A DNA stretch of 64,000 nucleotides from Ceratotherium simum simum (GCF_000283155.1 NW_004454166.1:18500634-18564633); one strand, 5' to 3'. Positions 32,746-44,124 are shown, counted from the first letter of the stretch. Numbers and translations: made by a program. Notes: a model not told the origin generated them from the letters alone.

Positions 32746-32824
32746 TAGAAGAAAATAGTAAGGGCAGGGTATTTTCACTAATTAGTTACTTCTTCTGCCT
32801 ATGATACAATGAATCCTGATCAAC

Positions 32825-33000
32825 TCCAATGCTCTGGAGTCAGAAACTAACTGCTTCAGTGATGGTATTCTGTGTGGCTTTGAGCAAGTCTTTATACCCC
32901 AGATTCCCTTATTCTAGAAGGAAGTAATAATTCATGACCCCACTATCTTTAAGGCTGTTCAAAGAATTGGGAATGTTCTAAGCTTAATGTGGGAATATTG
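32825..33000 (+). repeat. MIR SINE, weak
   Basis: GCTCTGGAGTCAGAAACTAACTG, GTGTGGCTTTGAGCAAGTCTTTATACCC, then GGCTGTTCAAAGAATTGGGAATG fit a diverged MIR. Confidence 0.5.
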
Positions 33001-33530
33001 TAAAAAGAAACGTTTATATTTTGACTAATTCTTCATTCTGTTACTGAGTTGAGACTGGTCTGTGGTCATCACTTTAGCAAATGCTATGGAAACTTGACAA
33101 AGGTATAGCTGGTGTGACGCAAATTGATAGGAACAAAACATATAGAATAGTTTAGGCATCAGAGATGACTTTTGGTTTGAATTGTATGATTTAATATCCC
33201 AAAATGACTATGCTCATACAATTTCTAAGTCTTCCCATCATTGTGCACTCATAGCTACAATGTGTCTCAAATCCAAAATACTAGATTTTTCTGAATTAAC
33301 AGTCAGATGGGTCAATGTAGCTATAGGATAAAGTAGAAGGTGGGATCTTATAACTTATCTATTACTGCTTAACTTATTTACTTATTGATCATTATCCTAA
33401 TTGAGACCCTAATTTTAATTAGCTTTACCTATGGATCATCTTCTGCAGACAGGGTTGAAGTGAAACAAGCACACACATCACTATTCATAAAGTCATGTAA
33501 AAAATTCACTAAATTCATGGATACCTTGAA
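33001..33530. other. Unassigned AT-rich sequence
   Basis: No gene or repeat recognised. Confidence 0.4.
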
Positions 33531-33534
33531 CCTC

Positions 33535-33690
33535 ATCCATTAGTTAAGAACCTATAAGCTATGTTAATCCATCCAGTTTACAGATGGAAAATTGAAGCCC
33601 GTGGACGTAAATTGATTTTCCACAAAACACTTAGCAAATAACCACAGGATCCAGAATTTGAACTGAGTTTGAGTTCAATAATTTTTCAGC
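33535..33690 (-). repeat. MIR SINE, reverse orientation
   Basis: CATCCAGTTTACAGATGGAAAATTGAAGCCCG, AACACTTAGCAAATAACCACAGG and CAGAATTTGAACTGAG follow reverse MIR order. Confidence 0.55.
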
Positions 33691-34085
33691 TGCACTTTGC
33701 CAATTTTTTTAGCAATAGCATTTTACTTTTTTAGCATGTTCTCATTCCTTAGAATTATATTTTTCAATCTGAGAAACTTGTAGGAAATAGCACCACACTT
33801 AGGTGACTGAGAAGCAAATAAGAAAAGATAATTCATTAAAGATAGAATTTTAACAGATAATCCATTCTGTATGCAGAAACTTGAGGCATTAGCCAGAGTA
33901 GTTGACTAAAGCAGTCCCACTTCTGCATCTTCTGGATGGACTGGCTCAGTGTGGAATTTTGCAACAGTGGCCCTCCGTGTGAATATATTCAATGTATATC
34001 TGGCACTTGAAGAGAGTGGGAATTTTGACAACTGCCCAGCACAAGTTTTATACTCAAAAAAAAAAAAAAAAAGAATACTTTATCC

Positions 34086-34365
34086 GGGGCCTGCCCGGTG
34101 GCGCAAGCGGTTAAATGCGCACACTCCGCTGCGGCGGCCCGGGGTTCACCAGTTCGTATCCCGGGCGCGCACAGGCGCACCGCTTGGCAAGCCATGCTGT
34201 GGCAGCATCCCATATAAAGTAGAGGAAGATGGGCGTGGATGTTAGCCCAGGGCCAGTCTTCTTCAGCAAAAAGAGGAGGATTGGCTGGTGTTAGCACAGG
34301 GCTGATCTCACACACACACACATACACACACACACACAAAATCTAATAGGATGCATCAATAAACT
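34086..34365 (+). mobile_element. Young CpG-rich ERE SINE with an apparent 3' transduction
   Basis: Best-preserved ERE in the window: head GGGGCCTGCCCGGTGGCGC, box A GGCGCAAGCGGTTAA, box B-like AGTTCGTATCCC, GCCATGCTGTGGCAGC, ATATAAAGTAGAGGAAGATGGGC, GTTAGCCCAGGGCC, and a CA tail at 34309-34338. About 27 bp of non-ERE sequence (ATCTAATAGGATGC onward, 34341-34365) and a second A12 tract follow before the duplication. AGAATACTTTATCC with a poly(A) run before it occurs at both sides (ending 34085 and 34390), identical. Many CpGs survive, consistent with a recent insertion. Confidence 0.95.
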
Positions 34366-34390
34366 AAAAAAAAAAAAGAATACTTTATCC

Positions 34391-35285
34391 ATCAATCAGC
34401 TCTAGAACTTTTTGGGTTTTATGCTTAGGTGACCATCACAGACACCTTGGAGATCCTCTTAGTTAGTGGCTTTCTGCCAGGGCTGAACGCCAGCATAACT
34501 TGGAGATGCTTCTCCAAATACAAATACTTAAGTCCCGCCCATGAAGATTTTGATCCAGTAGATCTCAATGGGCTTGAGCATATGTCCTTAGAAACTCTCA
34601 GCAAATAACTTTTTGAACAGATCTGATTGAGGAACAATCCAGGAACACACACTCCTCTTTTCTGTTTTGTAGATAGCAAAATGGAAACCAGGAGAAGTAA
34701 GAGTCTTTCCAAAATTCTAAGTTCATTTAGTCTATTGCTCAAGGAACTCCAGAATGTGAGCTATAATGACCACATGACCCTTCATATTCTGGTTGCTCAA
34801 GATCATGTAGGGATATAGAAAAGCATAGGATCCTATGTGTTTGCAAAAAAGTGAAAATGGGAGTTCAACGTACATCTGCAGATATGTATTCTGCACCTAC
34901 TTTGTCCTAAGGTCTGTGCTAGCTTCTTCTCTGGTTTTCCCTCACTGGCAAGCTAAAGGTGATACTGGGACTCCACAGGGATCTCAGGAGCCAGAGGTGA
35001 GCTGGGAGAAGGCTATAAACCAAAGGGGAACTGAAGCCTGAGACCTGGATGACATGTCCTTCAGAAAATAGTGACCATCCAGAGCTTAAAGTTCCATGGG
35101 ACAAGCAGAGGCAGCCTGCTACACTAGGAGTGAGAGGTCAATTCTTGTTGTCAGTAACAAAGAAGCAAGTATGATTGAGAGGCAGCATTAGGAGAAATTT
35201 CCTAGGTCAAAGAAACAAAGGAGGAAGGAGACTTTCTTAGTCCACCCCAGCCCAGAAGTTGATATCAGGTGACTGGAGCTATGTG
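34391..35285. other. Mostly unassigned non-coding sequence
   Basis: No gene. GTAGATAGCAAAATGGAAACC near 34670 hints at a short reverse MIR piece, not strong enough to delimit. Confidence 0.4.
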
Positions 35286-35289
35286 AACA

Positions 35290-35700
35290 GTACTGAGAAC
35301 CAGAGATGAATAAGGAAATCATTCTACTTTCAAGGAACTCACCTTCTCCTTTGATAAGGGTATGCAATGGACAGTGTTAGGGTTAGTTAACAGAAGATTT
35401 CTGGTGGAGCTGTTCAGAGTAGGCTGTGCCCAAGTGCCATTGTGGAGGATGTTTCATGGTTTACCATGCAAACATGGTTAGCAGATTGAGGGCATTCCTG
35501 GCAGAGGAAGAGCATATGCAAACTACAGAGCAGTGAAACAGGATGACATGTTAAGAGAGCTACAAGTCAGTGCCTGTGCTCAAAGTTGAAGAACAAAGAA
35601 TCGTCGAAGGGTGGAGAGGTAGCTTGGTGATGTCTCATGAAACACCTTAGAAGATATTTCATTTCCTTCTTGTAAACCATTGGCTGGCAAGAATGAGGTG
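35290..35700 (-). repeat. L2 LINE, reverse orientation
   Basis: GAACTCACCTTCTCC, CATTCCTGGCAGAGGAAGAGCATATGCAAACTACAGAGCAGTGAAACAGGATGACATG and GAAACACCTTAGAAGATATTTC match the reverse of the L2 ORF2 end. Confidence 0.5.
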
Positions 35701-36079
35701 CAAACTGTGCACTTCCAAAAGGATAGAGCTGCTTTGTGAAATATTAAGCTCCTCATGGTTGTTAGCATTCAAAGTATTTGAGCATCGGACTAGAATTTAG
35801 ACTACCTGACATTAAAGATTTTTTTCCAGCTATTCTACAATATTCTACAATAAAAAGATATTCCACAATATCGCTTTAGGCATGGTGGCCCTTCAGAACA
35901 GGCATCACTTTGGAGAGTGGGATGTGAATGAGAAAGAAGAAATAAATATAAATTAAAGAAATAGTGAGTTATAGGAGCAGTGGAAGACACTGAACATCAG
36001 AACTGGCATGGATGGTAACAGTTATAGTGGAGGCAAATCTAGTCCAAAACATTTTATCCTGCCTGGATAATCAAAAATC

Positions 36080-36960
36080 TGTTAACTGTTCTCTCTCATC
36101 TATTCTTGTTCCTTTCTGATCCAAGATCAAACAGACATCCAGTATGTCTCCATACTGTAGTCCGGGTGATTTTAATAAAAGGAAAATCATATGATGCCTT
36201 CTCTCTACTCTCAATCCTTTAATAGATTCCCATTATTCTTAATGACCAAACCATTTTATATGGGCTACAAAGACTTTCAGAGTCTGTCTATGTCTGTCTC
36301 CTCAGTTTCATTTGATACCAAATTCTACTACTTTAGACTGTTTTAACATTGGCACTATTGACTTGTTGGACTGGATAATTCTTTAGGGCTGTCTTGAGCA
36401 TCCTAAAATATTTAGTAGCATCTCTGGTCTCTACCCACTAGACAGTACTCACTCTAGGTTATGACTACCAAAAGTTTCTCCAGATTGCCAAATGTCCCCT
36501 AGGGGAGCAAAACTACCCCTAGTTGAGAACCTATGGTCTATATCTTTCTTCTCCATTCACTATGTTCATTCAAATGAGCAGTATTCCCTCTCATCACAAA
36601 ACTTCCAACCACTCCACCTGCTTTCTCTGAAATAATCTCCCTCTCTTCACCCCCAAATTATCAATGTCTAATCATTGCTAATATCTATGTGTCATCATCA
36701 CTTTCTCCATGGAGCCTACACTGACCCACCAATCACCGTGCTGTAATAACAGCCTTTCCTCTGGGGCTTCATTTGTAGCTGTGTGTTCATCACTGGGATT
36801 ATTGGAATAATTTTTGACTCCTCCTCCAGCCAGTATACTTCATAAGAACAAAGGCCTTGTCTATTTTCACTCACCATTGTATCCTCAGTGCCTAGCATGA
36901 AGGCTAGCCCATGAGAGAAACTCAGTAAACATTTATTCGATGAATGAATGAAAACTGAAC
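36080..36960 (+). mobile_element. L2 LINE 3' end, split by a MER20-like transposon
   Basis: Left part: TTCCTTTCTGATCCAAGATC, CAATCCTTTAATAGATTCCCATTATTC, GACCAAACCATTTTATATGGGCTACAAAGACTTTC. Right part: CTCCATGGAGCCTACACTGACCC, CAGTATACTTCATAAGAACAAAGGCCTTGTC, TATCCTCAGTGCCTAGCATGAAGG and AGTAAACATTTATTCGATGAATGAATG. Both parts follow L2 order around 36334-36536. Confidence 0.8.
36334..36536 (-). mobile_element. MER20-like non-autonomous hAT transposon
   Basis: TTAACATTGGCACTATTGACTTGTTGGACTGGATAATTCTTTAGGGCTGTC, AGCATCTCTGGTCTCTACCCACTAGA, TTGCCAAATGTCCCCTAGGGGAGCAAAACTACCCCTAGTTGAGAACC is a close, nearly full-length reverse match to the roughly 220-bp MER20 layout. Insertion splits the L2. 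MER20 copies in other eutherians have been linked to endometrial gene regulation; nothing here shows activity. Confidence 0.8.
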
Positions 36961-37004
36961 AAAAAAAGTTACAATTATCAGGAAAGTGAAGTCAGACTTA
37001 AAGC

Positions 37005-37600
37005 CTCTGAAACCAACAACTATTTGCTGAGCCCTGATTTTGCATTAAGCAGAATGCTGAACCCTAGGACCACAGTAAAGAATACCACATGGCCTTTGTC
37101 CCAGGAGGCATAGCCTTGGGGAAGAAATTGACTTGTGAGTAGAAAGGAATGATAGAGTATCCTAAGTGATCAGTGGAGGTCTGAACAGCCTGAAGCTGTG
37201 TATACAGAAAAGAGTTCCAAGGTCTGCCTATGAGAATGAAAAAAGGTTCCACAAAGTCACTCTTGAGCTCAGACTAAAGTGTTAGATAGAAATGGCCGGA
37301 TGGACAAGGGTGATGGAATAGAGAGGAATTAGAGCTGGTGTGACAGGTGGGAAATCAGTCAGGACAATGAGCCAGGGGTACAACAATCCAGCTAGCTGAG
37401 AATCTCCATGAAGTTCTGGGAAATGAGTTTGAAGACTTAAGTAGGGATAGAGCATGAGAACTTCTTGTGCCAGGCTCAGAAATTTGGACTTTGTCCTGAA
37501 GACAGTGGGAGGTCATAGAAGGATGGCAAGCAATGGCGTGAGTCAGATCTGAGATTTCAGAATGATAATCTGACTGTTTGGCCAGTAGAGAGGGAAAAAC
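37005..37600 (-). repeat. L2 LINE, reverse orientation
   Basis: AACTATTTGCTGAGCCCTGATTTTGC, GAACCCTAGGACCACAGTAAAGAATACC, then AAATTTGGACTTTGTCCTGAAGACAGTGGGAGG and GGCGTGAGTCAGATCTGAG follow reverse L2 from the 3' end into ORF2, spanning about 600 bp. Confidence 0.6.
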
Positions 37601-38630
37601 GCAACTTCATAACTCAGGGTCTCATTAAAAAAAAAAAAAAAAAATGAGCGCCTGTGGACCCGGCACACAGAACTCCTCAACAAAGAAAATCAGAAAGCAA
37701 ACTCAGTATGAAACCCAAAAATGCAGAGACCCCCTTCTTGCCAATAGGAAGACAAAAGCTTATTGCAACCAGTGAGTCCTTCTAGCCTCTCTCCCATGAA
37801 TTCACATTGTTAGTGGCCAGATACATATCGGGAGATATAGGGATCAGGAGGCCTGCTCTAGGCTTCAGGGAAAAAGAGGCGAACATAGGCATTTTCTGGA
37901 CACCGCAACATTCTGGAACCCGATGATTGAGTGTTTGTTTTCCCATTGTCTGCATTTCTGCCTAGTCCTCCAACATGAATAATTGTCAAAGTTTTGCTAG
38001 GCCGAAGCATATTCCAGGGAAATCGGATCTGCAATTTTGCAGAATTTCACAATGCCTTTTGCAGTTCTGTGTCAAATTGTTTGTTTAAATCTAGTTTATT
38101 TTACCTTCTTGGTCCTGGATGTACTATCAGCTGAAATATTTATATCATTGCCTCTTAGGAGTTGTGCATTTCCCTTGTTCTGTGAAAAAATGTGCTGACC
38201 TGCTCTATGTATATGAGTAATTGTTTTTATTTTAATTACTTGAGTGCCTGTGGAAGGAGATTGGTTTGTCTGGCTTGTTCTCTCCTTGGCCATTTCTTGT
38301 CTTGCTTTCATTCACTCCCTTTCACCAACAGAGATCTTACACGGGTCACCAATGATGTCTTGGAGACCATTTGAAGTTGGAATCTCCATGCTAAATCTAG
38401 CCTTTTGAAAGGAAGTGTGGGAATCATAAGGATAAATAAACATACCTTGCTGCCCAAGGAAGAAATCTCCCATTCCCCAGCCAGTCTCCAGGACGCTGAA
38501 AAGAAAGCCCAAGTACATTCTTGCTGTGGTTCAGATCTTGTTTCTGAAAACAAGCCCCCCGCCCCCCAGCCCACAAACGTATACATATTCCTTAGTACAT
38601 ATAGCATGCTGTTCTCAACTCACTCCCTGC
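37601..38630. other. Unassigned sequence with an A18 tract
   Basis: An uninterrupted A18 at 37627-37644 is the only simple feature. I looked for a processed gene copy ending at this tract and found none. Overlapping minus frames at 38308-38607 and 38312-38518 lack a signature. Confidence 0.4.
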
Positions 38631-38633
38631 TGA

Positions 38634-38945
38634 ACTCATTCATTCAACACAGTTATTGGGTATTCATGGTGTGCCAAGCAGCGAGCTAAACAGATAAGTC
38701 TCTGCCCTCACAGGGGCCACAGTCTGACATAGAGATCAGATAGTCCAACAGTTAATACCGTCATGGGGGCAGGAGAGGGAAAACCACAGGAGGGGATTTA
38801 TAGGGTTCTAGAAAGTCATGGAAATCATGCCAGGAGAAGTGACATTCAAGCTGAGGAAAGAGAGGAATGGTGGAAGAGACTAGCTCCAGGAAGGAACAAT
38901 GTTCCAGGTTGGAATTGTAGTGTCATTGGTGAGAGATTCAACTAA
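38634..38945 (-). repeat. L2 LINE 3' end, reverse orientation
   Basis: CTCATTCATTCAACACAGTTATTGGGTATTCATGGTGTGCCAAGC, TCTCTGCCCTCACAGGGGCCACAGTCTGACA, GACATTCAAGCTGAGG and GGAACAATGTTCCAGG are in reverse L2 order. Confidence 0.65.
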
Positions 38946-38979
38946 GAAGGTAAAAACCCGGATGGTATTTTTTAAAAAT

Positions 38980-39190
38980 CTGGTTTCTGCAACAGTTTGG
39001 TCAGACATACTTGTGTTCAACACCAGCTCCATCTCTTCATAGCTGTTTGGTCTTGAGCAAGTTACTTTCTAAGGCTGACTGCCATCATCTGGTTCATAGG
39101 GTGGATGTAAAGCTTGAATAAGGTAGAGCACGTAAATTGTTTACACACTGGCTGACACATGGTAACTTCTTTATAAATATTAGGTCGCAT
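38980..39190 (+). repeat. MIR SINE
   Basis: TTCAACACCAGCTCCATCTCTTCATAGCTGTTTGGTCTTGAGCAAGTTACTTTCTAAGGC, GGTGGATGTAAAGCTTGAATAAGG and CTGGCTGACACATGGTAACTTC follow MIR order through to the tail. Confidence 0.65.
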
Positions 39191-39214
39191 TACTAGCTTT
39201 ATTAGTATCATGAT

Positions 39215-39305
39215 TATCATCATTATTATTATTACATATTTTTTATCTCATCCTCACCAGGTCCTTATTATTTTTTCCACTCTATTTTGTTGTTGTTGTT
39301 GTTTC
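39215..39305. repeat. Short (ATT)n and (GTT)n tracts
   Basis: About five ATT units near 39219-39235 and about five GTT units at 39288-39303, giving a poly-isoleucine start to a chance frame. Confidence 0.85.
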
Positions 39306-39739
39306 TCTCCCAGTCAGGTGATTTGGGATCAGTATCTTTCTGGAAGCCACCCAACCCTGGATCCCCTCTCTACCCATCTTCTCTCCTTCCTTCTCTGTCT
39401 TTCTTTTTCTTTCCCCTACCCTCTTACTCTTGTGGTTGATATGCCACCACAGTTGGGCCTCAGGAACTGGACAAAGGATAGTCTAAAATAATGGAGTCCC
39501 GGCTATTATTACTTCCATGCCAGGACCATATAAAGAAAAATTCCTATGCGTAGCTCACTTGGAAATTCACATTAGCATGCTCCACCACTTATGGAGGAAA
39601 ATAAACAGAGCATAAATTAAGGGTAAAATAATATTTCTCACCTAGCTGTCAACATTGAAGAGACTCTTCAACTCTGGTAATGTTTCTCAATTTCTCTGCA
39701 TTTCCATATTCATACTGCCATATCTGAAGTTAAGATTCA

Positions 39740-39935
39740 CCTCGCGTCCACACTAGTGTGATATCATCTCCAATGCCCTCTCTCTCTGCTTCCAAACTTG
39801 CCTGCTCCAGTCCAGCTTTCACTGAGATATCAGAAGGTTCTTCCTAAAATACGACACTGATCACTTTTTATCTATGGTTGAAAACCTTCAAAGATCCCCT
39901 ATTTTCTGAATAATAAGTCTGTCAAGACACTTTTC
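39740..39935 (+). repeat. L2 LINE fragment
   Basis: CTGCTCCAGTCCAGCTTTCACTGAG, TACGACACTGATCACTTTTTATC and GAAAACCTTCAAAGATCCCC match the L2 stretch with ATCTGATCATGTCACTCC and AAACCCTTCAATGGCTCCCC. Confidence 0.5.
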
Positions 39936-40589
39936 ATTGCAAGGAACAAACTCATATCACATTAAAGGTAATGAGAATATATTGATTGACCTACCTGAAA
40001 AATCCAGAGGTTATCTGCCCTTTGGGCACAATTTGATCAAGACTTGAGCTCTGTTTTTCTGTTACTCTCTTGGTTCCCCTCCAAATGTCAGTCTTATTCT
40101 CTAGCTGGCTTCTTTTGTGCTGGCAAATGTTTAAAGCAGCCCTAGGTATCCTGTCTCCGTCACGCTATCCACATACAGAGACACACAGATAGGTCAAAGA
40201 TTTCTTCCAGTTGCTCCATCCTAAGCTGTGGACCCACCTCTGAAGCAGTCACTGGGTCTATGGAGATGTCATGAGCTGATGGCCTTAGGTTTGAGTTTAA
40301 TGCCATCTCTGAGTTGAACACCGTGGGAAGGTATGTGGGATTACTGTAATCTGTTAGTGTGGGGGAATCAGGACCAACTTCTGGAGCGTGAGTTAAAGGA
40401 ATTTCTAGCCAAACAACATGAACCATCATGGAGAGGGGCAAGAGATGCCGGGAAGGCAAGCAATATTTCCCACTCTGAGGATGTCATTCAAAGATTGTCA
40501 CAATCCAACTTTAATCTATGATTCCGATTTCCCGTCGTTCCTCTTCTGACAGTACTCTTGTCAGCCTGAATTAAGTGCCCAAAGCTTCC

Positions 40590-40765
40590 ATTTCTGCGCT
40601 TTTGCTCCAGATTGACTTTCTGTGTAGAATGTCAAGCTCCTGCCTCTGCTCCCTCTTCCATGCTGCCCTTCTCAGTCAGAGAAAACCCTACCTATGCTTT
40701 AAGGCCCCCCTCAAAATGCTATCTCCTCACAAATCCTATGATATTTTCCCACCTCTCTCTTCAGC
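40590..40765 (+). repeat. L2-like LINE fragment, weak
   Basis: CTTCCATGCTGCCCTTCTC, ATGCTTTAAGGCCCCCCTCAAAATGCTATCTCCTCACAAATCC resembles the L2 segment reading TTTAAGGCTCAGCTCAAATGTCACCTCCTC. Confidence 0.4.
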
Positions 40766-40769
40766 TGTA

Positions 40770-41820
40770 GTGAGGTAAAAAACACTGAAGTTACAATCAT
40801 ACGATTCGGGTTTGCCTTCTGGAGCTTTCTCTTACAGAGTGGTTTGCCCTGCTTGCTTTGTCTCTTTCTCATCTTATTCAAGGACCTGCTTTCTTTATCT
40901 TTCATTTTTTAACCAAGAAAGTACCAGTGCTTTGTCTTGGAATGTTTCTCTGTAGGTCAATGATGTCACCTCTTATTTAAATACCTAAAACACTACTGAG
41001 TTAGATTTTTGACTGGGAATTTTGGAAAACCTGAAGGGCTACTTATTTTGTCAAAGGGATAGTCAAAGAATTACAAGCTAATAACCTAGAAAGTATTGCT
41101 TAAGTGCGTAAAAACTAATGAGGGCAGCCTACAAAAGTCACAATTCGCCATAGTCCTGTCCTGGAAGTGTCAGTGTATATTTTTCTCTCATTGGCAAGTA
41201 GGCCTTGTTCTGGTCAAATGTGCGTTTCTGAGAAGTCATTTGCAAATCGAATGTCATATTCTCCTTTACATACATTTTCATCATAGAGATGAATTATATA
41301 ATTTAAAAAAAAATTTTAGTGGCCTCTAATATCTCAGCTTCTTGTCAAGTCATTAATAAACTCTAAATACATATTTAACTGAATCTTTAAAAGGTACATT
41401 TTACTGAAGGAAAAATACTTTGGATTGCATGGGTAATAATTACTGATTCGTTTGTTTTGAAAGTTCAAGCTTTGGCTATGATGAGTTTTTATCAGTGTTG
41501 GACACGTGTATTCTGATTTCCTTTTAGGGTAAAGGCATAGGTAAATGCGGACATGAAGGCAATATGAGACGAAGTTATGGTGCAAGATGTCAATTCCACT
41601 TGTGAAGTAAGGACATTTCAAGAACTCATATGGTTGCCTTTTATGTCAATTCCAAACATTAGGGATGAATGACTAGGAACATCCTTAATCAGGCTTTTAA
41701 AGATATGAAAATTTATATGGTTTTTAATATGTTTCCTTTTTGTGGACTATGCTATTTTTTTGGCAGCATCAATTTCACCAGTAACACCAAGAAGCAACTA
41801 AATATATAAAACCTGGTTCA
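40770..41820. other. Unassigned non-coding sequence
   Basis: No gene or repeat recognised. The minus frame at 41334-41621 and plus frame at 41096-41329 have no signatures. Confidence 0.4.
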
Positions 41821-41825
41821 TGGAG

Positions 41826-42840
41826 GTCAGTATAACATTGGGTTAAGAGTGCAAGTCTGGAGAGGGAGAAAGCGCTCCATCAAATGACAGAGATGTGTTG
41901 AAAGGACATAGGAGTCAATTTGAAGAAATTCCCGGTGGCCAAATCTGGAATGAGTTGAGCCACAAAATAGAAAATATTAGTATTGAATTGTAAACCATGA
42001 AATAAAATAAATATCTATAAGTCCACATAATAAATGAACAAGTGAATGAGTGAGTCGATAAATAATGGAGGGAAAGGGTCCTTCTTCTTTATGGTATAAT
42101 GTATGAGTTTTCTATTGCTACTGTAACAAATTACCACAAAGCTAGTGGATTACAAGAACGCAAATTTATTTTAAAATCTTAAATAAAAGTATTACAGTTC
42201 TGGGGTCAGAAGTCTGAAATGGGTTTCAGTGGGCTAAAATCAAGGTGTTGAAACAAGAGCATTCTTTTCTGGAGGCTCTACAGGAGAATCCATTTTCTTG
42301 CCTTTTTCCAGCTTCTACAGAATTCCTGCATTCCTAGGATCGAGACACCCACTCCTCACAGCCCCCATTAAAGCGAGGAATGGTCAGTAGAATCTTTCTC
42401 ACATCACATTATTCTGACACTAACTTTTCTGCATATTTCTCTCCCATTTAAAGGATCTTTGTGATTACATTGGACCACTTAGATAATTCAGAATAACCTT
42501 ATTTTAAGGTCAGCTGATTAGCAACCATAATTCCACTGCAATCTTATTTCTTCCTTGCCATGGAAAATTATATATTCACAGGCTCTGGGATTTAGCATGT
42601 AAACTTCTTTTGGGGGGACATGATTCTGTCTGTCATATAGAATTACATCTAGTAAAGGTAAAAGGAATGATGTAAATAGAAAATTACCATTTGGCAAACA
42701 CCACTGTAATAATTATTGTATGTATCAATTGATACTACAGTTAGGGAGGATGAGAAACAAGACATTTGAATAGCTTCGAAGTATCTCCCCACATAATACT
42801 TACTAATCACAAATGGAGTAAATTTACATGCATAAACATG
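41826..42840 (+). mobile_element. Old L1 (L1ME-like) fragment, split by a reverse LTR
   Basis: Left: GGCCAAATCTGGAATGAGTTGAGCC, GTATTGAATTGTAAACCATGAAATAAAATAAATATCTATAAGTCCACA, GAGGGAAAGGGTCCTTCTTC. Right: GTAAAGGTAAAAGGAATGATG, ATAGAAAATTACCATTTGG, GAAGTATCTCCCCACATAATACTTACTAATC. The same order occurs in the L1 at 20,440-20,800, which supports one interrupted element. Confidence 0.6.
42100..42635 (-). mobile_element. Solo MaLR-type LTR, reverse, inside L1
   Basis: Starts TGTATGAGTTTTCTATTGCTACTGTAACAAATTACCACAAAGC and follows AGTTCTGGGGTCAGAAGTCTGAAATGGG, GGGCTAAAATCAAGGTGTTG, CTGGAGGCTCTACAGGAGAATCC, TGTGATTACATTGGACCACTTAGATAATTCAG, TAAGGTCAGCTGATTAGCAACC and GGGGGGACATGATTCTGTCTGTCA. 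This is the reverse complement of the LTR type at 53,308. The bases beside TG...CA are TATAA and TATAG, a probable 5-bp target duplication with one change. Confidence 0.8.
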
Positions 42841-42879
42841 ACAGATACCACCATAAACAAATAATTAGTGAGCTATGAG

Positions 42880-43690
42880 ACAACTAAATGCAACCAAATA
42901 TATGTATAATTGGAGTCCCCAAAGGAGAGGAGAGAGAAGAGGGATAGCAAAAAAGTATTTGAAGAAATAATGACTGGAAATTATCCACATTTGATGAAAA
43001 CTATAAGTCCACATATCTGAGAAGCACATCAAACTCCTAGCAGATGAAACATGAAGAAAGCTACACAAAGTCATATCATAATCAAATTTCTTAAACCAGT
43101 GTTAAAAAAAATCTTAAGACCTGACAGAGGAAAAAACACATTATGTAAAAATGAAAGATAAGAGTAATGCTGACTACTCATCAGGAAAAATGTACTCAGG
43201 GCACAGCAAAGCAACACGATTAAAGTATTTGAATGAAAAAAAAAGTCAATCTTCAATCTGAATTTTATAACTAGCAAAAATATTTTAAAAATTAAAGCAA
43301 AATAAAGAATTTTACAGACAAAGAGAAAGCTGGCAGAACTCATCTCTAGCCAACTACTTCCAGAAGGAATGTTTTAAAAAATCCTTCAAGCAGACGGAAA
43401 ATAATACGGAGAGTAATTTGCCTCTATACAAAGAAAAGGATGACATTGGAGACAGTAAATATATAAATAAGACAATAAGATTGGATTGGTGGTTACCAGA
43501 GGGGAAGTGTGGAGGGAGGAGGGCAAAAGGGATGATTCCGCACATGTGTGTGGTGATGGATTGTAACTAGTATTTGGGTGGTGAACATGATGTAATCTAT
43601 ACAGAGATAGAAGTATAATGATGTAAATCTGAAATTTACACAATGTTACAAACCAATGTGACCACAATAAAATAAAATTAATGAAAGACA
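42880..43690 (+). mobile_element. L1 fragment with 3' end
   Basis: GTATAATTGGAGTCCCCAAAGGAGAGG, TATTTGAAGAAATAATGACTGG, AAGAAAGCTACACAAAGTCATATCATAATC, then CTTCAAGCAGACGGAAAATAATACG and the end block GATTGGTGGTTACCAGAGG, GGTGGTGAACATGATGTAATC, AATCTGAAATTTACACAATGTTAC, AATAAAATAAAAT. A 5'-truncated or internally deleted L1 ending near 43,690. Confidence 0.75.
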
Positions 43691-43749
43691 ATAAAATATT
43701 TGTATCATATGTTATTAAATTTCATTCAAAGATAATTAGCTGACTTTGG

Positions 43750-44110
43750 TTTCCCAACAAGGAGGAGTAACAGGGATCATATTTACCTTACCCCACTGAA
43801 ACCAAAAAACAAACAAAATGTATGAACTAATGGTTTTGAAGACATCAGGCAACAAAAGACAGTGGTCCTTCAGAGATAGGAAATACATAAGGTGAGCCCT
43901 GCAATTGTCACAGCTTACCACCTTAAGACAGTTTCCAGGCCTGGCAGCAGGAAATGGAACACAGTCTGAGCCAAAACGACTCCCTGCATTGAGGAGGAGC
44001 TGAAAGTCCCAGAAGACGAGGTGGCTAGAATTCCCAGTACAGAGCAACAGATGAGTTAGCTACACAGAGAGGATGCTCTAAACATATGCAGAGGGTGCCC
44101 CTCAATTTTT
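43750..44110 (+). mobile_element. L1 5' UTR-like fragment
   Basis: CATCAGGCAACAAAAGACAGTGGTCCTTCAGAGATAGGAAATACATAAGGTGAGCCCTGCAATTGTCACAGCTTACC fits my memory of an L1 5' UTR. It precedes an ORF2 piece at 44,125 on the same strand, so the two may be one deleted element. Confidence 0.45.
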
Positions 44111-44124
44111 TAGCTCAATATTGT

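Noticed and set aside
34086..34180. tRNA gene, from box A and box B sequences
   Set aside because: The promoter boxes belong to the tRNA-derived ERE SINE; no cloverleaf is intact and the SINE body follows.
33989..34339. 116-codon minus frame with a run of phenylalanines
   Set aside because: Antisense of the ERE, its CA tail and the adjacent poly(A) tract.
37500..37644. Processed gene copy ending in the A18 tract
   Set aside because: The sequence before the tract is reverse L2, and no transcript-like sequence or target duplication was found.
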